A model generated the notes under the pieces. The model did no database searches and had not been told where the DNA came from. It saw only the letters and a list, made by a program, of their open reading frames with translations. The position numbers were made by a program, and so were the translations under genes. Of a DNA stretch of 64,000 nucleotides, positions 33,453 to 42,275 are shown piece by piece (within the stretch, counting starts at the first letter, position 1; each line of letters opens with the position of its first letter). The DNA is taken from positions 1 to 64,000 of the forward strand of contig NZ_RCVR01000023.1 of assembly GCF_016107305.1 (NCBI RefSeq), written 5' to 3'. Origin of the DNA: Roseomonas sp. KE2513 (GTDB lineage Bacteria; Pseudomonadota; Alphaproteobacteria; Acetobacterales; Acetobacteraceae).

Positions 33453-34463
33453 GTGCTGCGCGTTGTCCTCTCGCGGCTCGGCACGGCGGTGCCGAGCCTG
33501 ATCGGGGTGGTGGTCGTCACCTTCCTGCTGACGCGCGTGTTGCCGGGCGACACCGCCACCTACTTCGCCGGGCCGGTGGCCTCCGCCGAAGCCATTGCGC
33601 AGATCCGGGCGCAGCTCGGACTGGACCAGCCGCTGCCGGTGCAGTTCGGGCGCTACATCTCCGACCTCGCGCGCGGCGATCTAGGCAGTTCGCTCGGCAC
33701 CGGGCAGCCGGTCCTGCACGAGATCACGACGCGCCTGCCGGCCTCGGCCGAGCTAACGCTTTGTGGGCTGCTGCTCGCGGTGCTCGTCGCGCTGCCGCTC
33801 GGCATCCTGGCTGCACTGCGGCAGGGATCATGGGTGGACCATCTCTGCCGCGTGCTGACCACGGCCGGGGTTTCGCTGCCGGTCTTCTTCACGGGGCTGC
33901 TCGCGGTCTACGTGTTCTACTTCATCCTCGGCTGGGCGCCCTCCCCGCTCGGCCGGCTGGATGCCTTCGCCAGCCCGCCGCCGGTGGTGACGAACTTCTT
34001 CCTCATCGACAGCCTGATCGCGGGAGACAGCGAAACGTTCCTCGCCGCGCTCTCGCAGCTCGCGCTGCCGGCACTCACCCTCGCGCTCTTCGCGCTCGCG
34101 CCGCTCGCGCGCATTACCCGCGCCTCGATGCTCGCGGCCCTGGATTCTGACTTTATCCGCACCGCCAGGGCCAGCGGGCTCGAAGGGCGGACGGTGGTGA
34201 TTACCTACGCCTTTCGCAACGCCATGCTGCCTGTGGTGACGACGCTGGGGATGGTCTTCTCCTTCCTACTCGGCGCCAACGTACTAGTGGAGAAGGTCTT
34301 CGCCTGGCCGGGCATCGGCTCCTACGCGGTGGAAGCGCTGATCGCCTCGGATTACGCGCCGGTGCAAGGCTTCGTGCTGACCATGGCGGTCCTCTACATC
34401 GCGCTGAACCTCGCGATCGACCTCCTCTACGGCCTGATCGACCCGCGGGCGAAGGAGGGGTGA
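33453..34463 (+). CDS. ABC transporter permease (DppB/GsiC type)
   Basis: Inner-membrane permease of 336 residues. N-terminal helix SLIGVVVVTFLLTRVLPGD is typical of DppB-type subunits. The binding-protein-dependent transport loop (EAA-like) runs TARASGLEGRTVVITYAFRNA. About six membrane segments. Starts at GTG, 7 bases after the binding protein stop, with AGG upstream. Forms the channel together with the next gene. Confidence 0.92.
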   Translation: MLRVVLSRLGTAVPSLIGVVVVTFLLTRVLPGDTATYFAGPVASAEAIAQIRAQLGLDQPLPVQFGRYISDLARGDLGSSLGTGQPVLHEITTRLPASAELTLCGLLLAVLVALPLGILAALRQGSWVDHLCRVLTTAGVSLPVFFTGLLAVYVFYFILGWAPSPLGRLDAFASPPPVVTNFFLIDSLIAGDSETFLAALSQLALPALTLALFALAPLARITRASMLAALDSDFIRTARASGLEGRTVVITYAFRNAMLPVVTTLGMVFSFLLGANVLVEKVFAWPGIGSYAVEALIASDYAPVQGFVLTMAVLYIALNLAIDLLYGLIDPRAKEG

Positions 34464-35362
34464 TGTCCGACCTTCCCGTGACGGCCGAGGCCGCAGCCCT
34501 GGCGAGGCCATCCGCCGCCGGCAACCTGTTCCGGCATGCGCGGTACGTGCTGGCGGGCAATCCTGTCACCGCCTTCTCCTTTCTGCTCCTTCTCTTCCTC
34601 ATCGCCTGCGCGGCTTTCGGCCCCTCGCTCGTTCCCTACGACCCACAGGTGAGCAACTCGCTGCGCACGCTCCAGCCACCTTCCGCGCAGCATCTTTTCG
34701 GCACGGACCAGCTCGGGCGGGACATCCTCAGCCGGGTGGTTGTGGCCTGTCGGCTCGACCTCGGGATCGCCTTCTTCTCCGTTGCCCTCGTCTTCGCCGT
34801 TGGCGGCCTGGCGGGCGTTGCGGCGGGCTTCTTCGGCGGATGGACGGACCGGATCGTCGGACGCCTGGCGGACACGATCATGGCCTTCCCCCTCTTCGTG
34901 CTCGCGATGGGCGTTGTGGCGGCGCTCGGCAATACCGTGACGAACATCGTCATCGCCACGGCCGTCGTGAACTTCCCGCTCTATGCACGCATCGCGCGCG
35001 CGGAGGCGCTGGTGCGGCGCAACGCCGGCTACGTGCAGGCCGCGCGGCTGACGGGAAACGGCGAGCTTCGCATCCTTCTCTCAACCATCCTGCCGAACAT
35101 CCTGCCGATCATGGCGGTGCAGATGTCGCTCACCATGGGATACGCCATCCTGAACGCGGCCGGGCTCTCCTTCATCGGCCTCGGCGTTCGCCCGCCGACG
35201 CCGGAATGGGGGATCATGGTGGCGGAGGGGGCGAGCTTCATCGTCTCGGGCGAGTGGTGGGTGGCGCTCTTCCCCGGCCTCGCGCTCATGCTGGCGGTGT
35301 TCTGCTTCAACCTTCTCGGCGACGGGCTGCGCGACATCGTCGATCCGCAGAGGCGTACATGA
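34463..35362 (+). CDS. ABC transporter permease (DppC/GsiD type)
   Basis: Inner-membrane permease of 299 residues. It shows FGTDQLGRDILSRVVVACR, the diagnostic DppC segment, and an EAA-type loop around VQAARLTGNGELRILLSTILPNI. A long N-terminal cytoplasmic tail precedes the first helix. ATG 34463 shares one base with the previous stop (TGATG); an adjacent GTG at 34460 would add one residue. Confidence 0.92.
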   Translation: MSDLPVTAEAAALARPSAAGNLFRHARYVLAGNPVTAFSFLLLLFLIACAAFGPSLVPYDPQVSNSLRTLQPPSAQHLFGTDQLGRDILSRVVVACRLDLGIAFFSVALVFAVGGLAGVAAGFFGGWTDRIVGRLADTIMAFPLFVLAMGVVAALGNTVTNIVIATAVVNFPLYARIARAEALVRRNAGYVQAARLTGNGELRILLSTILPNILPIMAVQMSLTMGYAILNAAGLSFIGLGVRPPTPEWGIMVAEGASFIVSGEWWVALFPGLALMLAVFCFNLLGDGLRDIVDPQRRT

Positions 35363-37032
35363 GCGCCTCTCCTCTCCTCGACGTGCGGGAGCTGACGGTG
35401 GAATTCGCCACCCGCCGCGGCACGGTGTGCGCGGTGGAGCGGGTGGACCTCTCCATTGCCAAGGGCGAGACGCTAGCAGTGGTTGGGGAGTCCGGTTCGG
35501 GCAAGTCCGTCACCTCCTACGCGGTGATGCGCATTCTTGACCGCGCAGGGCGCATCACGGGCGGCAGCGTCACTTTCTCCGGCATGGCGCTGCAGAGCCT
35601 GCCCGAGGTGGAGATGCGCGACCTGCGGGGGCGGGAGATCTCGATGATCTTCCAGAACCCGCGCGCGGCGCTCAACCCGATCCGCCAGGTGGGCCGGCAG
35701 ATAGAGGATGTGCTGCTCCAGCACGGGCAAGCCACGCGGACGGACGCGAAGGCACGCGCCATTGCGGTGCTCGAAGCCGTGCGGATCGCCAGGCCCGAAG
35801 AGCGCTACCACGCCTACCCCTTTCAGCTCTCGGGCGGGATGTGCCAGCGCATCGTCATCGCCCTGGCCCTGGCCTGCCGACCGCAGCTGCTGATCGCCGA
35901 CGAGCCTACGACAGGGCTCGATGTCACGACGCAGAAGTCAGTGATGGAACTGGTGACGGAGCTGACGCGGAAGCGCGGCATGTCCACGCTGCTGATCACG
36001 CACGACCTCGGCCTCGCTGCCAGCTATTGCGACCGCGTGGTCGTGATGGAGAAGGGCCGGGTGGTGGAGACCGCTGCCGCCGGGGCGATCTTCCGCGCGC
36101 CCTCGCACCCCTACACGCGGCGGCTGATGCGCGCGACGCCCCGTCCCGGCGCCGGGCTGCGCGACCTGCTGCCGGAGGGCGCGGCGCCTTTCCCCGCCGC
36201 GCCGCCCACCGGGGCGCCCCTGCTTAAGGTGGAGGGGCTGGTGAAGGAGTACCGGCGGGAGGGCGGCGCCGGGTTCATGGCACGGCTTACGGGTCACGCA
36301 GCGTCCCAGGCGCCGTTCCGCGCGGTGAATGGCATCGGCTTCGAGGTGCGGCGCGGGGAGAGCGTCGGGCTGGTGGGTGAGTCCGGCTGCGGTAAGTCCA
36401 CGACCTCGATGATGGTGATGCGGCTGCTCGACTCCACCGCCGGGCACATCACCTTCGACGGCGAGGACATCGGCGCCATACCCGCGCAGCGCTTCGCCGC
36501 CTCTCCGCTGCGCCGGCGCATCCAGATGGTTTTCCAGGACCCGACGGACAGCCTCAACCCGCGCCACACCGCTGCGCGCGCCATCTCCGACCCGATCCGG
36601 CGGCTGGGCACCTTGCGTGGGTCAGCGCTGGCGGCACGGGTCGAGGAACTGGCAACCCTTGTAGGGCTGCCGCTCCCGCTGCTCGACCGTTTTCCACACC
36701 AGCTCTCGGGCGGGCAGAAGGCGCGCGTGGGCATTGCACGGGCCATCGCGCTCAACCCTGACCTCGTGGTGCTCGACGAGCCAACCGCCGCGCTCGATGT
36801 ATCCGTACAGGCGGTGGTCCTGAACCTGCTGCACGAGCTGAAGCTGCGGCTCGGGATGAGCTACCTTTTTGTCAGTCACGACCTCAACGTCGTGCGGCTG
36901 CTCTGCGACCGCGTGATCGTCATGCGGGCCGGCCGCATCGTGGAGGAAGGGCCGGTCGAGACGGTGCTGGAGAACCCGGCTGCGGACTACACGCGCGAGC
37001 TTCTCGCCGCCATTCCCCACCCTCCCGCCTGA
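35359..37032 (+). CDS. ABC transporter ATP-binding protein with two fused nucleotide-binding domains
   Basis: Protein of 557 residues carrying both ATPases of a dipeptide-type importer, as in GsiA. Domain 1 has Walker A GESGSGKS, signature LSGGMCQR and Walker B LLIADEPTTGLD. Domain 2 has GESGCGKS, LSGGQKAR and LVVLDEPTAALD. Signature 1 carries Met-Cys where Gln-Gln or Met-Arg is common. The C-terminal tails after each domain match the oligopeptide-type substrate-interface extension (APSHPYTRRL). ATG overlaps the previous stop. Confidence 0.92.
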   Translation: MSASPLLDVRELTVEFATRRGTVCAVERVDLSIAKGETLAVVGESGSGKSVTSYAVMRILDRAGRITGGSVTFSGMALQSLPEVEMRDLRGREISMIFQNPRAALNPIRQVGRQIEDVLLQHGQATRTDAKARAIAVLEAVRIARPEERYHAYPFQLSGGMCQRIVIALALACRPQLLIADEPTTGLDVTTQKSVMELVTELTRKRGMSTLLITHDLGLAASYCDRVVVMEKGRVVETAAAGAIFRAPSHPYTRRLMRATPRPGAGLRDLLPEGAAPFPAAPPTGAPLLKVEGLVKEYRREGGAGFMARLTGHAASQAPFRAVNGIGFEVRRGESVGLVGESGCGKSTTSMMVMRLLDSTAGHITFDGEDIGAIPAQRFAASPLRRRIQMVFQDPTDSLNPRHTAARAISDPIRRLGTLRGSALAARVEELATLVGLPLPLLDRFPHQLSGGQKARVGIARAIALNPDLVVLDEPTAALDVSVQAVVLNLLHELKLRLGMSYLFVSHDLNVVRLLCDRVIVMRAGRIVEEGPVETVLENPAADYTRELLAAIPHPPA

Positions 37033-37041
37033 GGAACGCCC

Positions 37042-37251
37042 TTGTCCGCCGATCCCTTCCCTGCCCTGCCGGATGACGCGACGCTGCTCGCCTTTATCGA
37101 CGCGGCCACGGCCTTGAACGGCATCCCCCTCGACCCCGCCTGGCGCGGCGAGGTGCTGGCGAACCTGCGGGCCATCGGGAATAGTGCGCGCATGGTCCTC
37201 TCCTTCCGGCTGGAGGACGAGGCGGAGCCCGCGCCGGTGTTCACGGCATGA
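37042..37251 (+). CDS. AtzG-like small subunit (DUF4089)
   Basis: Protein of 69 residues matching the DUF4089/AtzG family, with a helical core around PAWRGEVLANLRAI. In the cyanuric acid pathway AtzG binds and stabilises the amidase AtzE. It lies 9 bases after the ATPase gene and its stop overlaps the amidase start (ATGA), the same arrangement as atzG-atzE. Function here is inferred from this pairing. Confidence 0.8.
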   Translation: MSADPFPALPDDATLLAFIDAATALNGIPLDPAWRGEVLANLRAIGNSARMVLSFRLEDEAEPAPVFTA

Positions 37252-38648
37252 GCGAGGTGACGGGGCCGGGCGCGACGGCCGCTTCGATCGCCGCCGCCGT
37301 CTCGGCGGGCGAGGTCACGGCCCGCGCTGTGACGGAGGCGGCGCTGTCGCGCATCGCCGCGCTGAACCCGTGCCTGAACGCCTTCACCGACGTGCTGGCG
37401 GAGCGGGCGCTTGCCACGGCGGAGCGCGTGGACGCAAGCCGCGCCGCTGGCGAGGCGCTAGGCCCACTCGCGGGCGTTCCCTTCGCCGTGAAGAACCTCT
37501 TCGACATCGAGGGCCTGCCGACGCGCGCCGGCTCCCTCATCAACCGTGAGCGCGCGCCAGCCTCGCGGGACGGGGCGCTGGTGCGGCGGATGGAGGCGGC
37601 GGGCGCCGTACTTCTCGGCGGGCTGAACATGGGCGAGTACGCTTATGACTTCACCGGCGAGAACGCGCATGACGGCGCCTCGCGAAACCCGCACGACCCC
37701 TTGCGCATGACGGGCGGCTCCTCTGGCGGATCGGGCGGCGCGGTGGCGTCGGGAATGGTGCCGCTGGCGTTGGGATCCGACACGAACGGCTCCATTCGCG
37801 TGCCCTCGTCCTTTTGCGGCTTGTTCGGGCTGAAGCCGACTTATGGGCGCCTCAGCCGGGCCGGCAGCTTTCCCTTTGTCGGTTCCTTCGACCATCTCGG
37901 GCCGCTCGGCCGCTCCGTGGCCGATCTCGCGCTCTCCTACGATGCGATGCAGGGCGCGGATCCCGACGATCCCGCCCAGGCGCCACGTCCTCCCGAGCCG
38001 GTGTCGGGCATGATCGAGGGCGGCACGGGCGGCTTGCGCATCGCCGTTCTCGGCGGGCATTTTGCGCGCAGCGGCGATCCGGATTGCTTCGCGGCGCTCG
38101 CTCGGGTGGCCGCCGCGCTCGGGGTGGAAGCCCGGGTGGAGCTGCCGGAGGCCGCGCGTGCCCGCGCTGCCGCCTATGTCATCACGGCGGCCGAGGGAGC
38201 GGCCCTGCACCTCGACCGGCTGCGGGAACGGCCGGCAGATTTCGACCCTGCGACGCGCGACCGGCTGATCGCGGGCGCCGCCATCCCGGCCGCCTGGGTG
38301 CAGCACGCGCAGCGCTTCCGGCGATGGCACCGCGAGAAGGTGCTGGAGCTGTTTGACAAGGTTGACATCCTTCTTGCCCCTTCCACGCCCTGCCGAGCGC
38401 CAGCGATCGGGCAGGCGACGATCGTGATGGACGGCGCCACCCTGCCGCTGCGCCCGAATATCGGCGTCTTCACGCAGCCGATCTCCTTCATAGGCCTGCC
38501 CGTCTGCGCCGTACCCGTCTGGCTCGACGGCGGGCTGCCGCTTGGCGTTCAGGTGATTGCCGCGCCATGGCGGGAAGACCTCGCCTTGCGCGTCGCGCGC
38601 GCGTTGGAGCGGGGCGGCACAGCCGGGTGCCGCGCGGGGCCGGGCTGA
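37248..38648 (+). CDS. AtzE-family amidase
   Basis: Amidase-signature hydrolase of 466 residues. The Ser-cisSer-Lys triad is visible: K82 (VPFAVKNLFD), cis-Ser S158 (MTGGSSGGSGG) and nucleophile S182 (SDTNGSIRVPSS). These motif variants are those of AtzE, which hydrolyses 1-carboxybiuret. With the AtzG partner and a dedicated importer upstream, a ureido- or amide-containing compound is the likely substrate; no allophanate hydrolase or cyanuric acid hydrolase is seen nearby. No signal peptide, so it acts in the cytoplasm. Last gene of the operon. Confidence 0.88.
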   Translation: MSEVTGPGATAASIAAAVSAGEVTARAVTEAALSRIAALNPCLNAFTDVLAERALATAERVDASRAAGEALGPLAGVPFAVKNLFDIEGLPTRAGSLINRERAPASRDGALVRRMEAAGAVLLGGLNMGEYAYDFTGENAHDGASRNPHDPLRMTGGSSGGSGGAVASGMVPLALGSDTNGSIRVPSSFCGLFGLKPTYGRLSRAGSFPFVGSFDHLGPLGRSVADLALSYDAMQGADPDDPAQAPRPPEPVSGMIEGGTGGLRIAVLGGHFARSGDPDCFAALARVAAALGVEARVELPEAARARAAAYVITAAEGAALHLDRLRERPADFDPATRDRLIAGAAIPAAWVQHAQRFRRWHREKVLELFDKVDILLAPSTPCRAPAIGQATIVMDGATLPLRPNIGVFTQPISFIGLPVCAVPVWLDGGLPLGVQVIAAPWREDLALRVARALERGGTAGCRAGPG

Positions 38649-39003
38649 GGCGACAAGGCAGCCACCTAGACATATTTCTTCGGGTTCTTCTGCAAACGGA
38701 GCGGCGGTCCATGCCCCAGGTGATCGCGGCCGGGCCAAGCCCGTGAACATCGATCCCGCGTCGCTCGGCCCTATGCGCGGCAAAGCCGTGGCGATCTGGC
38801 ACGGTTTGGCGTCACCCTAACCGACTTGCTGGTGGCGGGCCTCCTCCACGCACGCGGGCGCTCGCGGTCCCAGCGCCCTCCCCCGAGCGACCGCGCCCGC
38901 TGACTGAGGCCTCAAAGCGGGGTCATGCAATAGGAACACGAAAGCCGCGTGACCTCGCGCCCACTCCTGCCTAGGCTCACCCAACAACGAAGGGGAGGCA
39001 GCC
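38649..39003. other. Intergenic region after the AtzE operon
   Basis: About 355 bases with no credible gene. It has a weak hairpin (GGGCGCT at 38856-38862 with AGCGCCC at 38872-38878) and no T-run. The region should contain the operon end and the promoter of the small gene at 39004, but I find no clear consensus. Confidence 0.5.
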
Positions 39004-39216
39004 TTGGCACAGGCGATCAAGGACTACACGACGAGCGAGACCGACTATCTGCCCCACGTCATCCACCGCTGCATCGAGAAGGCTAACCGCGACGGAGTGG
39101 CGCACCGCTTCCGGCTGAACGGCGCGGAGGTCATCGTGCGCCCTGGAGTGACGTCCGAAGCGGTGCACGCGGAGGTGCAGCGCCAGTGGCAGTTGGGGCG
39201 GTCCCCCGGGCCCTAA
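39004..39216 (+). CDS. Small conserved-looking hypothetical protein
   Basis: Unrecognised soluble protein of 70 residues with a balanced composition (KDYTTSETDYL, IEKANRDGVAHRF, LNGAEVIVRPG) that looks like a folded alpha/beta unit rather than a chance frame. The start is TTG with an excellent ribosome site (GGGGAGG, 5 bases upstream). It stands alone upstream of the lipoprotein gene. Function unknown. Confidence 0.6.
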   Translation: MAQAIKDYTTSETDYLPHVIHRCIEKANRDGVAHRFRLNGAEVIVRPGVTSEAVHAEVQRQWQLGRSPGP

Positions 39217-39383
39217 GACGCGGCCGTCCACCCGATGACCGCGAACTGACGCGGATTTGAGCCGCGGCCCGGCGCCAAGAGGTAAACTTTCGGCGGAATC
39301 CGGCATCCTGCGCCGGCAGCGGGTGCTTGACGCGGCGGCCCGGACAGGTCGCAATCCGGCGCGGCACAAGGGGGTTTGGTCCG

Positions 39384-40958
39384 ATGGTGAATGTCCCGCT
39401 CTGGTCGCGGCCGGCCGTCCTGGCCATGGTGCCAGTGCTGATTGCGCCGCTGGCAGGATGCGGGGTCTCGATCCAGCCGAACTCGCGCATCGCGTCGATG
39501 GAGAGCTCCCTTCAGGCCTCCCAGGCGCGCGGCTCCGCGTTGCAACAGCGGGTTGGCGAGCTCGAATCGACCCTCGCCGCCGAGCGGCGTGCCGCCGGCG
39601 ATCTGGCGGTGCTCGAGGGAAGGCTGGCGCAGGCGCGCGCCGCGCTCGCCACCTCCCAGCGCTCGCGTGGCGCGGCCGAGCAGCAGGCCCGCGCCCTGCG
39701 GGAGCGGCTTTCGACGGAGGAGCGCCGCCTTGCCGGGCTACAGAACGACGCCGGGCAGCTTCAGCAGGTCACTGAGGATCGACGCGGCACCATCGCCGAG
39801 ACCGAGCGCAATCTCGCCGGCTTGCAGGAGCAGGTTTCCGCCGCCGAGCGCCGCCTCGCGGGCCTGCGAGAGCAGTCCACCGCGCAGGACGGGCGCCTGG
39901 CCGCGCTGAACGAGCGCGCGACGGCGGAGGAGCGCCGTCTCGCCGGGCTGCGCGAGGCCGCCGCCGCGGAGGAGCGCCGCCTCGCCGACCTGCGCCAGCA
40001 GGGCGTGGCCGAGAACGGGCGGCTCGCCGCGCTGCGGACCTCGATCGAGGAGGCGCAGCGCTCCCTCGCGGAGCGGCAGCGGGCGACCACCGAGACCGAG
40101 AGCCGGCTCGCCGCGCTCCGCAACGACACGGCGGCCGCGGAGCGCGACCTCACGGCGCGGCGCGCCTCCATTGCCGAGGCCGATACACGGCTCGCGCGCA
40201 CGAACCAAGCGGCTGACGAGGCCACGGGACGGGTCCGCACGCTGGAGACACGGGCGGCCGGGCTGACGGACTCCACCGGCGCGGCGGAGCGGCGGCTGAA
40301 CGACCTTCGCACGGCCCTCGCCAGCGCGGAGGGCAGCGTGAACGAGCGGCAGGCCGCCGTGACCCAGGCGCAGGCCGAGCTGACGCGCATCTCCACCGCG
40401 CGGCACGAGGCGGCGAACACGCTTCGTGGGCTGGAGGCACGCAGCGCCGAGCTTCGCACGCAGGTCGCCGCGGCCGAGCGCCACCTCGCCGAGTTGCGCG
40501 AGGGCACGACCGCCGAGGAGCGCCGCCTGCAAGCCGCGCGTGCCCAGGCCGACGCGGTAACGGCTGAGCTGGCCACGCGGCAGGCGGCGCTGCGGGAGGC
40601 TGAGGGACGCCTGGCCGGCGTGAACCGCGCCGCGGACGAAGCCGGCGGCCGGATGCGCAGCATGGAGGCGCAGGTCCAGCAGATCTCCGTCACCGCTGAT
40701 GGCGCGCGGCAGGAGCAGTCCCAGCTTCGCGACCAGGCGCAGAACCTGCGGAACGAGGTGCGGAGCCTTGAACAACGCCGCCAGGAGCTGACCGGTCAGG
40801 TCGCCGAGGCGCAGGCCCGGCTGGAGCAGCAGCGGCGGGAGCTGTCGGAGCTGGGCGGGCAGCTCGCGCGTGAGCGTCAAGGTGCGCCGCAGCGTGCGGT
40901 GCCCACGAACGGCACCGGCCCGGAGGCGAGCCCCGGCGGCCAGTCCGCCAGCCCCTGA
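39384..40958 (+). CDS. Coiled-coil lipoprotein built from 14-residue repeats
   Basis: Exported protein of 524 residues. The N-terminal segment (VLAMVPVLIAPLAGC) ends in a lipobox with C26. The rest is almost pure coiled coil, Ala/Arg/Glu/Gln/Leu-rich. A 14-residue unit of the form xERRLAGLRExxxA repeats in exact register: Leu recurs every 14 residues from 116 to 270 (only 130 differs). A second phase covers 368-424. The tail is Pro/Gly-rich. It probably forms a rod tethered to the envelope. No enzymatic motif. ATG 39384 was chosen because it starts the signal peptide. Confidence 0.75.
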   Translation: MVNVPLWSRPAVLAMVPVLIAPLAGCGVSIQPNSRIASMESSLQASQARGSALQQRVGELESTLAAERRAAGDLAVLEGRLAQARAALATSQRSRGAAEQQARALRERLSTEERRLAGLQNDAGQLQQVTEDRRGTIAETERNLAGLQEQVSAAERRLAGLREQSTAQDGRLAALNERATAEERRLAGLREAAAAEERRLADLRQQGVAENGRLAALRTSIEEAQRSLAERQRATTETESRLAALRNDTAAAERDLTARRASIAEADTRLARTNQAADEATGRVRTLETRAAGLTDSTGAAERRLNDLRTALASAEGSVNERQAAVTQAQAELTRISTARHEAANTLRGLEARSAELRTQVAAAERHLAELREGTTAEERRLQAARAQADAVTAELATRQAALREAEGRLAGVNRAADEAGGRMRSMEAQVQQISVTADGARQEQSQLRDQAQNLRNEVRSLEQRRQELTGQVAEAQARLEQQRRELSELGGQLARERQGAPQRAVPTNGTGPEASPGGQSASP

Positions 40959-41025
40959 GCGGCGACACCACCCCAACCTTCCTCGGCCCCGCGGGTTCCT
41001 GACCCGGTGGAACGGGGAGCTTCTC

Positions 41026-42132
41026 ATGGATGCGAGCGCAGCGGGGTCACCGGACGCCGCCTGGGTCGCGGCCCGGCAGGCGGAGTTCCGCGCCGCCCTT
41101 GCCGCCTTCGATGCGTCGAAGCCGATCCTCGTCCTCGGCCACCACGACGCGGACGGGCTCTCCTCCACTGCGATTCTCCTCGGTGCCCTCACGCGCATCG
41201 GCCGCGCGACGGAGGTGCGGGTGCTTGGGCGCGGGGAAAATGTCTGGTCCCCGGCGATGGCGGCGGAGCTTCACGGGCGCGGGATGGGCGGGCTCATCGT
41301 CGCCGACCTCGGCACCCGGGCGGAACCGCCGCGGCCCGGCGTGCCGACGGTGCTGATCGACCACCATGTCCCGACGGGCGTGCCCGAGGAGGCGGTGCTC
41401 ATCAGTGGGCACGGGCTGCACCCCACGCCCACCACCTCGCTTCTTGCCTGGTGGTGCGCGGCGGGGATCACGGAGGCGGACGACCTTCTCTGGCTCGCAG
41501 CGGTCGGCATCATCGGCGATATGGAGGAGGGTGCGGGGTTCGCCGAGCTGGCGGCGGCGCGGGAGCGCTGGGGGATTACGGCCCTGAGAAACGCCGTCTC
41601 CCTCATCAACGCGCCGCGGCGGGCGAGCGCGGGCGATGCGGGCCCTGCGCTCGCCCTGCTGATGAAGGCCGGCGGCCCCAAGGAGGTGCTGTCGGGCGAG
41701 CACCCCGAGACGGCCGCGCTGCTGGCCGCCAGGGCCGAGGTGCAGGCCGCCTTGGCGGAGGGCCGACGCGCGGCGCCGCGCATCCAGGGAGAGGTGGCGA
41801 TTATCCCGCTGCACTCCGCCTGCCAGATCCACCCGCTCATCGCCCAGCAATGGAAGGGGCGGCTGAAGGGCAAGGTCGTGATCGCCGCCAATACAGGCTA
41901 CCGGCCGGGCTGGGTGCACTTCGCAGCCCGCGCCGGGTCGGGCACGGACCTCATTCGCTTCTTCGCCGATCACCGGCCGGAAGGGGCCGATCCCGTGCAG
42001 TACGGCAACGGGCATCCCCAAGCCTCCGGCGGCGCGCTGGAAGCGGCAGCCTGGAACCGCTTTGTCACAGGCCTCGGTTTTGACGTGGCGTTGCAGGTGC
42101 CCCCCTCCCGCTCGGCACCAGGAAATGGATAG
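41026..42132 (+). CDS. DHH-family phosphoesterase (RecJ-like)
   Basis: Protein of 368 residues. The N-terminal DHH domain has GHHDADGLSS (the metal-binding D-x-D of the family) and VLIDHHVP. IGDMEEGAG gives a further metal Asp. The C-terminal half reads HSACQIHPLIAQQW and VIAANTGYRPGWVHFAAR, which resembles a DHHA1-type substrate domain but is atypical. Members act as single-strand exonucleases or on small dinucleotides; length is well short of RecJ, so the substrate is open. GGGGAG lies 6 bases before the ATG. Confidence 0.8.
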   Translation: MDASAAGSPDAAWVAARQAEFRAALAAFDASKPILVLGHHDADGLSSTAILLGALTRIGRATEVRVLGRGENVWSPAMAAELHGRGMGGLIVADLGTRAEPPRPGVPTVLIDHHVPTGVPEEAVLISGHGLHPTPTTSLLAWWCAAGITEADDLLWLAAVGIIGDMEEGAGFAELAAARERWGITALRNAVSLINAPRRASAGDAGPALALLMKAGGPKEVLSGEHPETAALLAARAEVQAALAEGRRAAPRIQGEVAIIPLHSACQIHPLIAQQWKGRLKGKVVIAANTGYRPGWVHFAARAGSGTDLIRFFADHRPEGADPVQYGNGHPQASGGALEAAAWNRFVTGLGFDVALQVPPSRSAPGNG

Positions 42133-42275
42133 TCGGTTCAAGCGGGGGGGTGGAATGGGAACCACACCCGCAGAACAAGCTGCCAGGACGCGAGAAAAGG
42201 CTTCAACAAAACGTGATCTGTCGATAACGTCCCTGTGAGAGGAGGCGGGGGGCCTCCCGAGACAAGGGTCAGGTC

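Noticed and set aside
38797-38810. TGGCACGG-TTT-GGC, resembling a sigma-54 promoter
   Set aside because: The GG and GC elements are 9 rather than 10 bases apart; sigma-54 does not tolerate this change.
40870-41025. Longer N-terminus for the DHH phosphoesterase overlapping the lipoprotein gene
   Set aside because: The extra 52 residues are read out of frame through the lipoprotein tail and lack family similarity; a good ribosome site precedes the ATG at 41026.
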